A stretch of 64,000 bases of DNA, from contig CAZPXH010000010.1 of the NCBI GenBank assembly GCA_964591085.1, positions 1 to 64,000 on the forward strand, in the 5' to 3' direction. This document shows, in pieces, positions 17,645 to 26,194 of the stretch. Made by a program: the position numbers and the translations under genes. Below the pieces are notes generated by a model, which was not told where the DNA came from, did not search any database, and saw nothing but the letters and a program-made list of their open reading frames with translations. Positions within the stretch are counted from its first letter, which is position 1; every line of letters starts with the position of its first letter. The DNA is from CAZPXH01 sp964591085 (GTDB lineage: Bacteria; Spirochaetota; Spirochaetia; DSM-27196; CAZPXH01).

Positions 17645-19329
17645 GCGACACGCCAGAGGCAGTCGGCAAGGACTTCATTCGTCAGTTTGTGGACGAGGAC
17701 ATCGCCCGCCGCTTCAACGACGCCCGTATCCAGACCCGGTTTCCACCGGAGCCGAACGGCTTCCTGCACATCGGCCACGCGCAGGCCATCTGGCTGGACT
17801 TTGGCATCGCTACGGAGTTCGGCGGTGTCTGCGCCCTGCGTTTTGATGACACCAACCCGGAGAAGGAGGATGACCTGTTTGTTCAGGCGATCCGCGATGA
17901 CATCCGCTGGCTTGGCTACGACTGGGGCGAGCGCGAGTACTTTGCCAGTGACTATTTTGACCAGCTCTACGAGTGGGCCCTCCAGCTGATCCGGCAGGGT
18001 GATGCCTACGTGGACAGCCAGTCGCCGGAAGAGATCCGCCGCGGGCGCGGAACCCCCACCGAGCCGGGAAGCAACAGTCCCTTCCGTGAGCGGAGCGTGG
18101 AGGAGAATCTGGATCTCTTCCAGCGGATGCGCGCCGGCGAGTTTGCGGATGGTGCCCACGTCCTACGAGCCAGCATTGACATGGCGCACCCCAACCTGGT
18201 GATGCGGGACCCCACCATGTACCGCATCCGCCGTGCCCACCACCACCGTACCGGCGATCTGTGGCCCATCTACCCGATGTACGACTGGGCTCATGGACAG
18301 TCGGATGCCATAGAGCGCGTGACGCACTCCATCTGCACGCTGGAGTTTGAGATTCACCGGCCCCTCTACGACTGGTTCCTGGAGCGCCTGGGGTTTGCCG
18401 TAGACCAGCGGCCACGGCAGCTTGAGTTTGCGCGGCTTGCCATCAGTTCCGTGGTCACCAGCAAGCGCGTCCTCCGTCGGGTGGTGGAGGAGGGTGTGGT
18501 AGACGGCTGGGATGATCCCCGAATGCCAACCCTTCGCGGACTCCGGCGCCGCGGCGTGACACCGTCCGCTATCCGCGCCTTTGTGGAACGCGCCGGGGTG
18601 ACCAAGACCAACAAGACGGTGGACCACGCACTGCTGGACTTCTGTGTCCGGGAAGACTGCAACCGGCACGCGCTGCGCCGGATGGTGGTACTGGACCCGG
18701 TCCGGCTTGTGATCACCAACTACCCGGAGGGGCAATCAGAACAGCTTGAGGCGGAGAACAACCCGGAAGACGCGGGAGCGGGCAGCCGCATGGTCAGCTT
18801 TAGCAGGGAGTTGCTGGTGGAGCGGGAAGACTACCTGGAGGATGCCCCAAAGAAGTGGTTCCGCCTTGGTCCGGGGCGCGAAGTGCGCCTCAAGCACGCC
18901 TACTACGTCACGGTCACCGATGCCATCCATAACGGGGAAGGCAAACTTGTGGAGGTCCACTGCACCTACGATCCCCACAGCCGGGGCGGCTGGACCGAGG
19001 ACGGCCGCAAGGTGAAGGGTACGCTTCACTGGGTTGATGCGCGCACTGCCATCCCCTGCGAGGTCCGTGACTACGACCGCCTGTTTTCCCGTGACGACAT
19101 GGTGAACCTGCCTGACGGGAGCGATGTGCTTGATTTCCAGAATCCGGAGAGTCTCCGGGTTCGGTCCAATGCCAGGGCGGAAGCTTCCGTGCGGGAGATT
19201 CCGCCGGAGACCCATGTGCAATTCCTGAGGCAGGGCTACTACATCACGGACAGTGTGGACCACAGTGCAGATCGGCCGGTGTTCAACAGAACCGTGGGCC
19301 TGCGGGACAGCTGGAAGGGTGGCAAGTGA
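17641..19329 (+). CDS. glnS: Glutaminyl-tRNA synthetase
   Basis: This is a class I aminoacyl-tRNA synthetase of 562 residues, the normal size. It has the ATP-binding signature PPEPNGFLHIGHAQ (HIGH at residues 43-46) and the KMSKS-equivalent VVTSKRVLRR near residue 271. The GlnRS-specific segments LRFDDTNPEKE and SRGGWTEDGRKVKGTLHWV are present; the latter belongs to the anticodon-binding beta-barrels. It charges tRNA-Gln with glutamine. The GTG start overlaps the preceding small gene by 4 nt, and its stop overlaps the next GTG start. Confidence 0.96.
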   Translation: MSDTPEAVGKDFIRQFVDEDIARRFNDARIQTRFPPEPNGFLHIGHAQAIWLDFGIATEFGGVCALRFDDTNPEKEDDLFVQAIRDDIRWLGYDWGEREYFASDYFDQLYEWALQLIRQGDAYVDSQSPEEIRRGRGTPTEPGSNSPFRERSVEENLDLFQRMRAGEFADGAHVLRASIDMAHPNLVMRDPTMYRIRRAHHHRTGDLWPIYPMYDWAHGQSDAIERVTHSICTLEFEIHRPLYDWFLERLGFAVDQRPRQLEFARLAISSVVTSKRVLRRVVEEGVVDGWDDPRMPTLRGLRRRGVTPSAIRAFVERAGVTKTNKTVDHALLDFCVREDCNRHALRRMVVLDPVRLVITNYPEGQSEQLEAENNPEDAGAGSRMVSFSRELLVEREDYLEDAPKKWFRLGPGREVRLKHAYYVTVTDAIHNGEGKLVEVHCTYDPHSRGGWTEDGRKVKGTLHWVDARTAIPCEVRDYDRLFSRDDMVNLPDGSDVLDFQNPESLRVRSNARAEASVREIPPETHVQFLRQGYYITDSVDHSADRPVFNRTVGLRDSWKGGK

Positions 19330-19940
19330 AGCGATCCGCTGCCCTGATCACCGCCCTGTTCATCCTACTGCCCCTCTGCGTCCCGGCACAGGACGCGCCA
19401 GCCGCGGCAGAGCCGGAGAGTTCGCCGGAAGCTCCGCAGCAAGGTTCGGGTGCGAACGAGCTGGTCTTTATGCCGCGGAGTTCGTTCACCGCAGAAGGCG
19501 AGGAGACTGGAACCGTGACGGGCTTTGGTCTTGTCTCCGGCTACAACCGTTGGCTGAGCGAGACCTTTGCGTTGGGTTTCCGGGGTGGCGTAAGCCTGGT
19601 CCAGGCCCAGAACAGGCTTCTCCTCACCGACGCAGAGGTCATTGGGCTGCTGAGCCTTGCGCTTGGTGGTGGGCTGGACTGGGCCCGGATCACCCTGCAG
19701 GCGGGACACAGCTTGGCCGGTGTCCCCACGGTGATTGCGGGTTTTGGGGTTGGAGCGGCGCTGGCCGTGAGCCCGGCACTCAACCTGCAGGTGGAGCTTG
19801 GGTTCCGAAGCGTTCCCGGGCGGGTGCCGGACGTGGAGCAAGTTGGCGCCGTAGGGATAGGTTTCCGCTTTGGTCCGCGAGTTTCCGGTGCTGCCCCGGC
19901 TCAGAGTGGGGCAGAAGCGGGATCCTCGGACTCCGAGTAG
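19326..19940 (+). CDS. Exported beta-rich protein, possible outer-membrane beta-barrel
   Basis: The protein has 204 residues with a clear signal peptide (MKRSAALITALFILLPLCVPAQ). An Ala/Pro/Glu-rich linker follows, then alternating hydrophobic/polar segments with many glycines (for example GFRGGVSLVQAQNRLL and LQVELGFRSVPGR). This composition fits a small outer-membrane beta-barrel, though I cannot name a family. The GTG start overlaps the glnS stop by 4 nt. The 3' end overlaps the convergent MFS gene by 40 nt. Confidence 0.65.
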   Translation: MKRSAALITALFILLPLCVPAQDAPAAAEPESSPEAPQQGSGANELVFMPRSSFTAEGEETGTVTGFGLVSGYNRWLSETFALGFRGGVSLVQAQNRLLLTDAEVIGLLSLALGGGLDWARITLQAGHSLAGVPTVIAGFGVGAALAVSPALNLQVELGFRSVPGRVPDVEQVGAVGIGFRFGPRVSGAAPAQSGAEAGSSDSE

Positions 19941-21097
19941 CGATGACGCCCAATATGGAACAGCAGTACGGCCGCTGAAGCAGAAAGGGCAATCACCAGG
20001 GCCGGGGTTCCCGGACCACTGCCCCGCTCCAGCGCCACACCAACGATTGCTGGAACAACCACTCCACCAAGTCCGCCGGTCCAGCCTGCCGCGCCAATGG
20101 TTCGCGCCGCGCGGGAAGGAACCGCCCGGCTGACCAGGCCAACCATTGCCGGGAAGAAGGACGCCGTGGCAAGTCCCATGCACAGAACCCACAGCAGGGT
20201 GAGGCGCGGAATCAGGGTCCACAGCGCAGCGGAGGCAATCACCCCCGTTCCCGCTGACGCGGCAACGGAGCCCGGGAGGAAGCGATTGAGCAGGCCAGAT
20301 GCCATGATCCGGCCAACGAGCACCCCGCCCATCACCGCAAGCGCGTAGAACTCGCCGGAAAGCTGGATCGGGCCGCGGGCTACCGATCGCGCCGGGACCA
20401 GGCCAAAAATCATGATTTCCGCACCCACAAGGAAGAATACGGCGATTGCAAACACCCAGGCCGTGCCGCTGACCTGATTGCGAAGCCGTGTAGCCAGCGG
20501 CAGTCTGGCAGCGGTCTCTGGATTCCGGGACTGAGCAGCACGGCCCGTGAACCCTGACCGGGGCAGCATGAGCAGAAGGAGCGTGCTCACGGCTACCGAG
20601 GGAATCCAGTACAGGCGCCAGTCTGGCTCATTGGTGGCGGCAAGGATTGCCGCAAACCCGCTGACGGCAAACAGGCCCGCGCTCACCGCTGCGTTCACAG
20701 TGGCTGCAACCTCTCCGGAGGGACGGTCCTGCTGCCGGGACGCAAAGATTCCGGAGAGCGGCACAACCGCACCGGCCGCAATTCCCCGGATTGCGGAGAT
20801 AAGCAACGCGGATGCGTAGGTGCCTGAGGGCAGGAGGAGTGCGCTTGCAAGGATGGACACGTGGACCATGCCCAGAATGAGCCCGATCCGCAGGCGCATC
20901 GCTGCCAGCCAGATCACCAGGCCGGATACCACTCCCCCAAAGGCTCTGAGGGAGACGATGGCGGCCTGCTGCCCATCAGTCAGGGAGAGACTGCGTGTCA
21001 TCAGGTCCAGGGCCGCCCCGGTCTCCCCAATCTGGAGGCCAACCATGAGCATGGAGCCCGAAACAAAGAGGAGCTGCCGGGTGGCGTGGGATGTCAC
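19901..21097 (-). CDS. Major facilitator superfamily transporter
   Basis: The 398-residue protein has about twelve hydrophobic helices in two groups of six separated by a polar loop near residue 190, the standard MFS layout. A loop after helix 2 (LAAMRLRIGLILG) resembles the MFS motif A region. The substrate is unknown. The start is a GTG at 21097. TAGCTT (21104-21109, minus strand) lies 6 nt before it with TTGCTG 17 nt further upstream, and there is no Shine-Dalgarno sequence. It is encoded downstream of the rhodopsin on the same strand, but the 215-nt gap and its own promoter suggest independent transcription. Confidence 0.82.
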   Translation of the reverse strand: MTSHATRQLLFVSGSMLMVGLQIGETGAALDLMTRSLSLTDGQQAAIVSLRAFGGVVSGLVIWLAAMRLRIGLILGMVHVSILASALLLPSGTYASALLISAIRGIAAGAVVPLSGIFASRQQDRPSGEVAATVNAAVSAGLFAVSGFAAILAATNEPDWRLYWIPSVAVSTLLLLMLPRSGFTGRAAQSRNPETAARLPLATRLRNQVSGTAWVFAIAVFFLVGAEIMIFGLVPARSVARGPIQLSGEFYALAVMGGVLVGRIMASGLLNRFLPGSVAASAGTGVIASAALWTLIPRLTLLWVLCMGLATASFFPAMVGLVSRAVPSRAARTIGAAGWTGGLGGVVVPAIVGVALERGSGPGTPALVIALSASAAVLLFHIGRHRYSESEDPASAPL

Positions 21098-21103
21098 GCG
21101 CGC

Positions 21104-21132
21104 AAGCTACTGCACCACCGGGTGCTCAGCAA
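21104..21132 (-). promoter_or_regulatory. Predicted leaderless promoter of the MFS gene
   Basis: TTGCTG (21132-21127), 17-nt spacer, TAGCTT (21109-21104), then 6 nt to the GTG start at 21097, all on the minus strand. The rest of the 21098-21312 gap holds only a weak 5-bp hairpin (21277-21295), and I see no gene in it. Confidence 0.5.
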
Positions 21133-21312
21133 TGGGTTCGCGAGCCAGAGGTTTGAAATCACAACCACTGGCTGGTATGCGCAAAGAATTCCACCCCGCA
21201 ACCACCGTCTGAGACCCGCACCGGGGAGAAGCGGGCGCCGGATGACTGGTCGCGGGGTGAAATCGCCGGCCATGACGCCTGCTGGGACGTCAGGCCGGAC
21301 TGAGGAGCACGC

Positions 21313-22131
21313 TTACGCGGCTGCGCTTTCCACGTAGCCCTCTTCAACACTGCGGTTGGTAGAAACTACGTTTAGCAGGACGCCGTAGATGATCTTGGAG
21401 GCGATGTCGGCGACGGTGAAGGTTATCTGGCGACCAACCACTGCCCACTCGGGGCTAACATCCAGACCACCAACGATCGGGAAGAGGTATCCACCCGGAT
21501 ACAGGAACCAGCTGATGAGGAAGATCCACCAGATGCTGTTCATCAGCTTCTGGTTGCCGGCAGACAAGTCCTTGTTTCCCTCAACAATCACGCGCCGGAT
21601 CAAAATCAGCACGTGGAAGAAGAAGACAGTACTGATCGCGCCCCACACCAGGAAAGGAACCATCTGGGTCGTTTCATAGAACTGACCGATGTAACCGGTG
21701 ATGATCATCATCGGGCCGGAGAAGAAGAACTGATTCCGGTAGCGGTTCCGCACGTCCTTGGTGATGGTGACCACAAAGAGGATCTGGAACAGCAGCATCG
21801 GAACGTCAATAAGCCAGTTCAGATACCGGTAACCATTGGTGAAGAGGTCGGAACCACCTACCCGCTCGTAGAGGCCGGTAGCCTCACTCAGCGCGAAGGC
21901 ATTCGACCAGGCCTGGTCCTGCGCAAAGAGCAGAAGGGCCGCGGAGGTCATAACAACCACCGACAGAATGGAAGACGTGCGATACTTCGGTGCGTTCTGG
22001 TTCTTGGTCAACCAGAAGTACAGCAGTGCGGCGAACATCGACGCATAACCCAGCGTGAGAACGTGCTGGATCAGGTGATACGACATGGGCGTATACGCCG
22101 TGATGTTCTCCATGAAAATGACGCCAGTCAT
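21313..22131 (-). CDS. Microbial rhodopsin with NDQ motif, light-driven sodium pump type (KR2-like)
   Basis: The protein has 272 residues and seven hydrophobic helices. Helix C reads GYRYLNWLIDVPMLLFQ: the bacteriorhodopsin positions 85, 89 and 96 are Asn105, Asp109 and Gln116, the N-D-Q motif that defines sodium-pumping rhodopsins. The retinal Schiff-base lysine is Lys246 in VADIASKIIYGVLL, with the counter-ion partner Asp242. Residues equivalent to KR2 His30 and Asp102 are conserved (His23, Asp95). Numbering runs 7 behind KR2 through helix C without a gap. The KR2 uptake-cavity residues Asn61 and Gly263 are replaced by Ser54 and Asn254. Leu113 at the spectral-tuning site suggests green absorption. 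The ATG at 22131 has AGAGGAG 7 nt upstream. No retinal or carotenoid synthesis gene is present in the window. Confidence 0.95.
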   Translation of the reverse strand: MTGVIFMENITAYTPMSYHLIQHVLTLGYASMFAALLYFWLTKNQNAPKYRTSSILSVVVMTSAALLLFAQDQAWSNAFALSEATGLYERVGGSDLFTNGYRYLNWLIDVPMLLFQILFVVTITKDVRNRYRNQFFFSGPMMIITGYIGQFYETTQMVPFLVWGAISTVFFFHVLILIRRVIVEGNKDLSAGNQKLMNSIWWIFLISWFLYPGGYLFPIVGGLDVSPEWAVVGRQITFTVADIASKIIYGVLLNVVSTNRSVEEGYVESAAA

Positions 22132-22222
22132 GGGCAAACTCCTCTGAAGATCCAATCGCTAAATGCTTTGCCTGCGGCTCGCGAGAGCAGCCGCTGCTCC
22201 TTTACTCCCCGGACTGCCTAAC

Positions 22223-22252
22223 AATGTAACCGAGCGCCTTTGGAGCGGTCAA
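22223..22252 (-). promoter_or_regulatory. Predicted promoter of the rhodopsin gene
   Basis: On the minus strand TTGACC (22252-22247), an 18-nt spacer and TACATT (22228-22223). This would give a leader of roughly 85 nt ending in the AGAGGAG ribosome site at 22139-22145. It lies back to back with the slyD promoter. Confidence 0.45.
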
Positions 22253-22262
22253 CGAAAAATCG

Positions 22263-22291
22263 TTGAGTGAAGCACTCAGCTTTGCTACCTT
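22263..22291 (+). promoter_or_regulatory. Predicted leaderless promoter of slyD
   Basis: TTGAGT at 22263-22268, a 17-nt spacer and TACCTT at 22286-22291, then 7 nt to the ATG at 22299. No Shine-Dalgarno sequence precedes the ATG. Confidence 0.5.
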
Positions 22292-22298
22292 CCACACA

Positions 22299-22835
22299 AT
22301 GGCAACGCAAAACGATCTCGCCGATCAGATGACATACACCCCGGCGTCCGGTGAAAGCGCACGGAAGCTGGTAACCATTCACTACGTGTTCCGCGGCCCG
22401 GAGGGGCGGATGCTTGGCTCCTCCAACCAAAGCGGCCCCTTCAGCTTTGTCCGTGGAAGCGGTGATGCCATCCCCGGCCTGGACCGTGCCCTTGCGGAGG
22501 CCCAGCCCGGTGACGAACTCCGCTTTGTGGTTCCAGCCGCGGAAGCCTACGGAGTCCGCGATGAATCGCTGATTGCTTCAATTCCGCGGACCGCCATCCC
22601 GGAAGCCGACTTCCTGCAGCCGGGGATGCGCGTCTCCGCCCTCATCGGTGAGCGGGAACGAGACGTGACCATTACCGCAATCACCGATGACACCATCACC
22701 CTGGACGCCAACCACCCCCTTGCGGGCAAGGATCTGGACTTTGAGGTCTCCGTGCTGTCCGTTGTAGATGCACCGGAGTCTTCCGGCGCCGATTGCGGGT
22801 GCGGCGGAACCTGCGGCTGCGGAGGCCACCAATAG
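22299..22835 (+). CDS. slyD: SlyD-like FKBP-type peptidyl-prolyl isomerase
   Basis: The 178-residue protein has an FKBP fold split by an insert-in-flap domain: VTIHYVFRGPEG..., GDAIPGLDRALAEAQPGDELRFVVPAAEAYG, then the C-terminal FKBP strand. The tail DCGCGGTCGCGGHQ is a Cys/His cluster like the metal-binding tail of SlyD. The family speeds proline isomerisation, acts as a chaperone and can deliver nickel. The start at ATG 22299 is chosen because a promoter-like pair lies just upstream; ATG 22329 is an alternative. Confidence 0.85.
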   Translation: MATQNDLADQMTYTPASGESARKLVTIHYVFRGPEGRMLGSSNQSGPFSFVRGSGDAIPGLDRALAEAQPGDELRFVVPAAEAYGVRDESLIASIPRTAIPEADFLQPGMRVSALIGERERDVTITAITDDTITLDANHPLAGKDLDFEVSVLSVVDAPESSGADCGCGGTCGCGGHQ

Positions 22836-22886
22836 GCTGCGAGTTGCCCGCCGAACGGGATTCGGTGGCCGCCGGAGCGGGGCCCG

Positions 22887-23669
22887 TCAGCCCGCTCGCG
22901 GGAGCACACGGGTTGCCGGTGCCGTACCGGACAGCAGGTCACGGATGCTGCGGTTCCCGTTGCCGATGATTGCGCTGATTCCCGCCTGGAAGGCTGTCTC
23001 TGCGGCGGCAAGTTTGGAAGCCATTCCTCCACTTCCCAGCGTTCCACCGCCGCTCGCGTGGCTGGAGAATTCGGCGGGTGACCCGGTAATCTCGGGGATG
23101 AACTCGGGTGGAATTCCGGGCGCATTGTGTCGGGGGTTTCCCCGGTACAGGCCGTCCACATCCGTCAACAGGACCAGGGTGTCCGCTTTCAAGTGCACGG
23201 CAACCAGGGATGCAAGAACGTCGTTGTCGGTGAAGGCTCGCCCCACGCCTTCAAACTCTTCCTTGTTGACCATGTCGTTCTCATTCACAACCGGAACAAC
23301 ATCGTTCGAGAGGCACAGTTCCACCACATCAACAATGCTTCCCACCTCTCGGGGGCTGGCAAAGTTGTGGTGCGTCAGCAGGATCTGCGCCACCGCCAGA
23401 CCGTAGATGCGGAAGAAGTCCAGGTACTGCTTCATCATCCGCGCCTGGCCAATGCCGGAAAGCAGCTGAAGCTCCAGGGTGCGCGTCGGGCGTTCTGCAA
23501 TTCCCTGTATCTCCATCCCGGCTGCTACGGCTCCGGAGCTCACCAGGATTACCTGATGCCCGCTCCGCACGAGCTCCACAATCTCGCGGACCTTCTCCAG
23601 CATCCACTCCCGCCGCAGCTGGTGCCCGTCCGAGATCAGAGCGCTGCCTGCCTTGACCACAATCCGCAT
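22887..23669 (-). CDS. proB: Glutamate 5-kinase, short form
   Basis: This enzyme phosphorylates glutamate in the first step of proline synthesis. The 260 residues cover the amino-acid kinase domain: VVKAGSALIS at the start, LVSSGAVAAGM, VPVVNENDMV and LLTDVDGLYRGNP. The C-terminal PUA domain found in the E. coli enzyme (367 residues) is missing, as in several other bacteria. It is the last gene of the proC-proA-proB operon and its ATG overlaps the proA stop by one base. Confidence 0.93.
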   Translation of the reverse strand: MRIVVKAGSALISDGHQLRREWMLEKVREIVELVRSGHQVILVSSGAVAAGMEIQGIAERPTRTLELQLLSGIGQARMMKQYLDFFRIYGLAVAQILLTHHNFASPREVGSIVDVVELCLSNDVVPVVNENDMVNKEEFEGVGRAFTDNDVLASLVAVHLKADTLVLLTDVDGLYRGNPRHNAPGIPPEFIPEITGSPAEFSSHASGGGTLGSGGMASKLAAAETAFQAGISAIIGNGNRSIRDLLSGTAPATRVLPRAG

Positions 23670-24973
23670 CAGCTCAGATCCCGGTGCGTGAACGTGCGGG
23701 TGCCATCGCTGAATTCACCAACAACGTGACCCGATCCGCGGACCAGATACCGCGTGGTGGTCAGTCCCTCCAGTCCTACCGGCCCACGTGCGTGAACGCG
23801 CCCCGTGGCAATACCTACCTCAGCGCCCAGCCCGTAGCGAAAGCCGTCCGCCATCCGGGTGGACACATTGTGCATCACAGAGGCGGAGTCCACCGCCCGG
23901 AGAAAGTTCTCTGCCGCGTCCGAGTCCTCGGTGACAATTGCGTCCGTGTGATGGCTGCTCCAGGTGTTGATGTGCTGGATTGCCGCATCCAGGGACTCAA
24001 CCACCCGAACCGCAAGTACAAGATCGTTGTACTCCGCTCCCCAGTCGCCCGGCTGCGCGTCAACAATGGCTGAGCCAGGGGCCGCCAGCTTCGTCTGCAG
24101 AATGCGGCGGGACTCGGGGTCCACCCGGAGCTCGGTGTCCGGGAGCGCATCGGCAATCAGGGGCAGAAGTTCTTCCGCCCGGTCCGCGTGAACCAGCAGG
24201 GTTTCCGCTGCGTTGCACACCGCCGGGTACTGAGTTTTTGCGTCCACGGTGATCCGTACCGCCATCTCCGCGTTGCAGGCGGCGTCCAGGTATACATGGC
24301 AGATGCCATCCGCGTGACCGAGTACCGGAATCCTGGTGGTGGCCTGGATTGTGCGTACCAGTTCACCCGAGCCACGCGGAATGATGAGATCCACGTCCTG
24401 ATCACAGGAGAGCAGGGAGTTCACGTCCTCCCGCGTCTCCACGAGCTGCACCGCATCCCCAAGTCCGGCATCCAGGGCAGCAAGCGCATCCCGCACGCAG
24501 CCGAACAGCACCCGGTTGGATTCCCGCGCCTCAGATCCCCCTTTCAGCACTACGGCGTTCCCGCTGCGGATACACAGGGAAGCAATCTGAATCAGGGCGT
24601 CCGGTCGGGACTCAAACACCACGCCAATCACGCCCAGGGGCACGGTGATGCGCTCCATGACCATGCCGGGTGCCAGTTCTCGGCGAATCTGTCGGCGGCC
24701 CAGAGGAGATGCAAGTTCCGCAACCGCCCTTACCCGCTCAATAACCCGGTCCAGCTTCTCTCCCTGCAGGGAAAGCCGCTGCATCAACGGGCCCGCAAGT
24801 GCTTCTGCTGTGCCGCCTTCCAGGTCAGAGCGGTTCGCCGCAGTTATCGCCTCCCGGCGCTCTGCAAGAATCCCGGCAAGGCTATCCAGCACCTGCCGCC
24901 GTTGATCGTCAGTTTTTAGCGCGAGCGCACGAGAGGCCAGCCGTGCCGCACGGGCCTGATCTGCTACGCTCAT
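23669..24973 (-). CDS. proA: Gamma-glutamyl phosphate reductase
   Basis: The 434-residue enzyme belongs to the aldehyde dehydrogenase superfamily. It reduces glutamyl-5-phosphate to the semialdehyde with NADPH. Visible family motifs are VPLGVIGVVFESRPD, GNAVVLKGGSEA, DLIIPRGSGELVR, HADGICHVYLD and the catalytic cysteine segment YPAVCNAAETLLVH. The length matches the family. It overlaps proC by 4 nt and proB by 1 nt. Confidence 0.95.
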   Translation of the reverse strand: MSVADQARAARLASRALALKTDDQRRQVLDSLAGILAERREAITAANRSDLEGGTAEALAGPLMQRLSLQGEKLDRVIERVRAVAELASPLGRRQIRRELAPGMVMERITVPLGVIGVVFESRPDALIQIASLCIRSGNAVVLKGGSEARESNRVLFGCVRDALAALDAGLGDAVQLVETREDVNSLLSCDQDVDLIIPRGSGELVRTIQATTRIPVLGHADGICHVYLDAACNAEMAVRITVDAKTQYPAVCNAAETLLVHADRAEELLPLIADALPDTELRVDPESRRILQTKLAAPGSAIVDAQPGDWGAEYNDLVLAVRVVESLDAAIQHINTWSSHHTDAIVTEDSDAAENFLRAVDSASVMHNVSTRMADGFRYGLGAEVGIATGRVHARGPVGLEGLTTTRYLVRGSGHVVGEFSDGTRTFTHRDLS

Positions 24974-25770
24974 TCCTCCGCCTCCAGAAGCATCTCCCGG
25001 CTCCGATCTGCCGCCCTCCGCATGGTTTCCCGCAATGCCGACTCCGCCTCGCCATCTTCCAGACGCGCCCGGCCTGCAATAGTAGTGCCGCCGGGGGAAC
25101 TGACGGCGCTGACCAGCTCGTCCGGGCCCATTCCGCCGCTCCGCAACAGCTCGGCGGTCCCCGTCATGGTGGCGAGCACGAGCTCCCGGGATACCTCTTC
25201 CGAAAGACCCAGGGCTTTACCTTCCTCAATAACCCAGCCTGCCAGCCGTGCCCAAAATGCCGGACCGGACCCGCTTGTGGCGATGACAGCGTGCACCAGC
25301 TCCTCCTGCATCTCGCGCACCGTCCCCAGCGCACCGAAGACCTCCAGGCAACGGGCCCGATCCTCCGGCGTGGCGCGGGTTCCGGGGAACATGCCGGCCG
25401 CAAGGTGGCCAACCAGGGCTGGTGTGTTCGGCATGATCCGGATGATGCGGGCCCGAGGATAGCTCGCCTCCAGCGCCACAAGCGGCACACCGGCCGCAAT
25501 GGATACCAGCAGGCCGGAGTAGTCGCCAATCTCGGAACTTAGGCTGAGTACGGTGCCGGGCTTGACCGCGAGCACCAGGAGCTCACTGGCGGCTGCAACG
25601 GACGAGTTGTCTTCCAATACCCTCAGGTCCGGCACCGCTGCCCGCATCCGGTGCAGGGCTGCCGCGCTGGGGTCTGCTGCAGCAAGGCCCACCCCCGGAA
25701 AGCGCGATGATATGCCCCCGGCAAGCGCGCGAGCCATGTTTCCTGCGCCAATGAAACCGATTCCCGCCAT
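24970..25770 (-). CDS. proC: Pyrroline-5-carboxylate reductase
   Basis: The 266-residue enzyme performs the last step of proline synthesis. The Rossmann motif IGFIGAGNMARALAGG is at the N-terminus. The C-terminal helical signature GTAELL...PDELVSAVSSPGGTTIAGRARLE is typical of ProC. The start at 25770 places the dinucleotide motif at the usual distance. TAGGCT (25778-25783, minus strand) lies 7 nt upstream and there is no Shine-Dalgarno sequence, so a leaderless transcript is likely. It heads the proC-proA-proB operon, so one promoter drives the whole pathway from glutamate to proline, which is also a common osmolyte. Confidence 0.95.
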   Translation of the reverse strand: MAGIGFIGAGNMARALAGGISSRFPGVGLAAADPSAAALHRMRAAVPDLRVLEDNSSVAAASELLVLAVKPGTVLSLSSEIGDYSGLLVSIAAGVPLVALEASYPRARIIRIMPNTPALVGHLAAGMFPGTRATPEDRARCLEVFGALGTVREMQEELVHAVIATSGSGPAFWARLAGWVIEEGKALGLSEEVSRELVLATMTGTAELLRSGGMGPDELVSAVSSPGGTTIAGRARLEDGEAESALRETMRRAADRSREMLLEAEE

Positions 25771-25822
25771 TCGCAAGAGCCTACAGTAGCCGCCGTTTCC
25801 TGCGATAGACTCCACGCCCAGC

Positions 25823-26194
25823 GTGTTCAGTGAAGGCCGAAACCTCCTCTACGCAGCAGTGATGTCCTACCTGCGGACCAGACTCATTCCCTATGAGAGC
25901 GGACTGCAGCTGCTGGAGCGTGCCGGGGTGGACCCGCGCGGCGGCAGGGTTCGCCTGGTTTGCGATGACCGCGGCCAAGAAAGTTACGATCTGGAGTTTG
26001 ACTGCAGAGCCGGCACGGTCCGGATGCACCACTTTGAGCGCGTCTTTGTGGACAGCAAGGGCAAGTTCAGTGCGTCCGGGATCTACGGGATGGGGGAGGT
26101 GCAGCGCCTCTACAATGTGCTGTACCCGCTGTTTGACGCGCTGTTCACTAATCCCAGGGTCCTGCCGCAATCCCCCGAAGTGTTTCCGGATTGA
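25823..26194 (+). CDS. Hypothetical protein
   Basis: A soluble product of 123 residues from the GTG at 25823, or 110 residues from the ATG at 25862. It contains LIPYESGLQLLERAGVDPRGGRVRLVCDDRGQ split by short loops and ends NPRVLPQSPEVFPD. A -10-like TAGACT at 25806-25811 lies 11 nt before the GTG. I recognise no family. The 3' end overlaps the convergent M23 peptidase by 47 nt. Codon choice and length suggest a real gene, but the evidence is moderate. Confidence 0.55.
   Translation: MFSEGRNLLYAAVMSYLRTRLIPYESGLQLLERAGVDPRGGRVRLVCDDRGQESYDLEFDCRAGTVRMHHFERVFVDSKGKFSASGIYGMGEVQRLYNVLYPLFDALFTNPRVLPQSPEVFPD

Noticed and set aside
21277..21295. Terminator after the rhodopsin gene
   Set aside because: Only a 5-bp stem with a 9-nt loop and no T-run; too weak to call.
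22132..22155. Longer rhodopsin start
   Set aside because: The start at 22131 has AGAGGAG at 7 nt; the upstream start would place this ribosome site inside the coding region.
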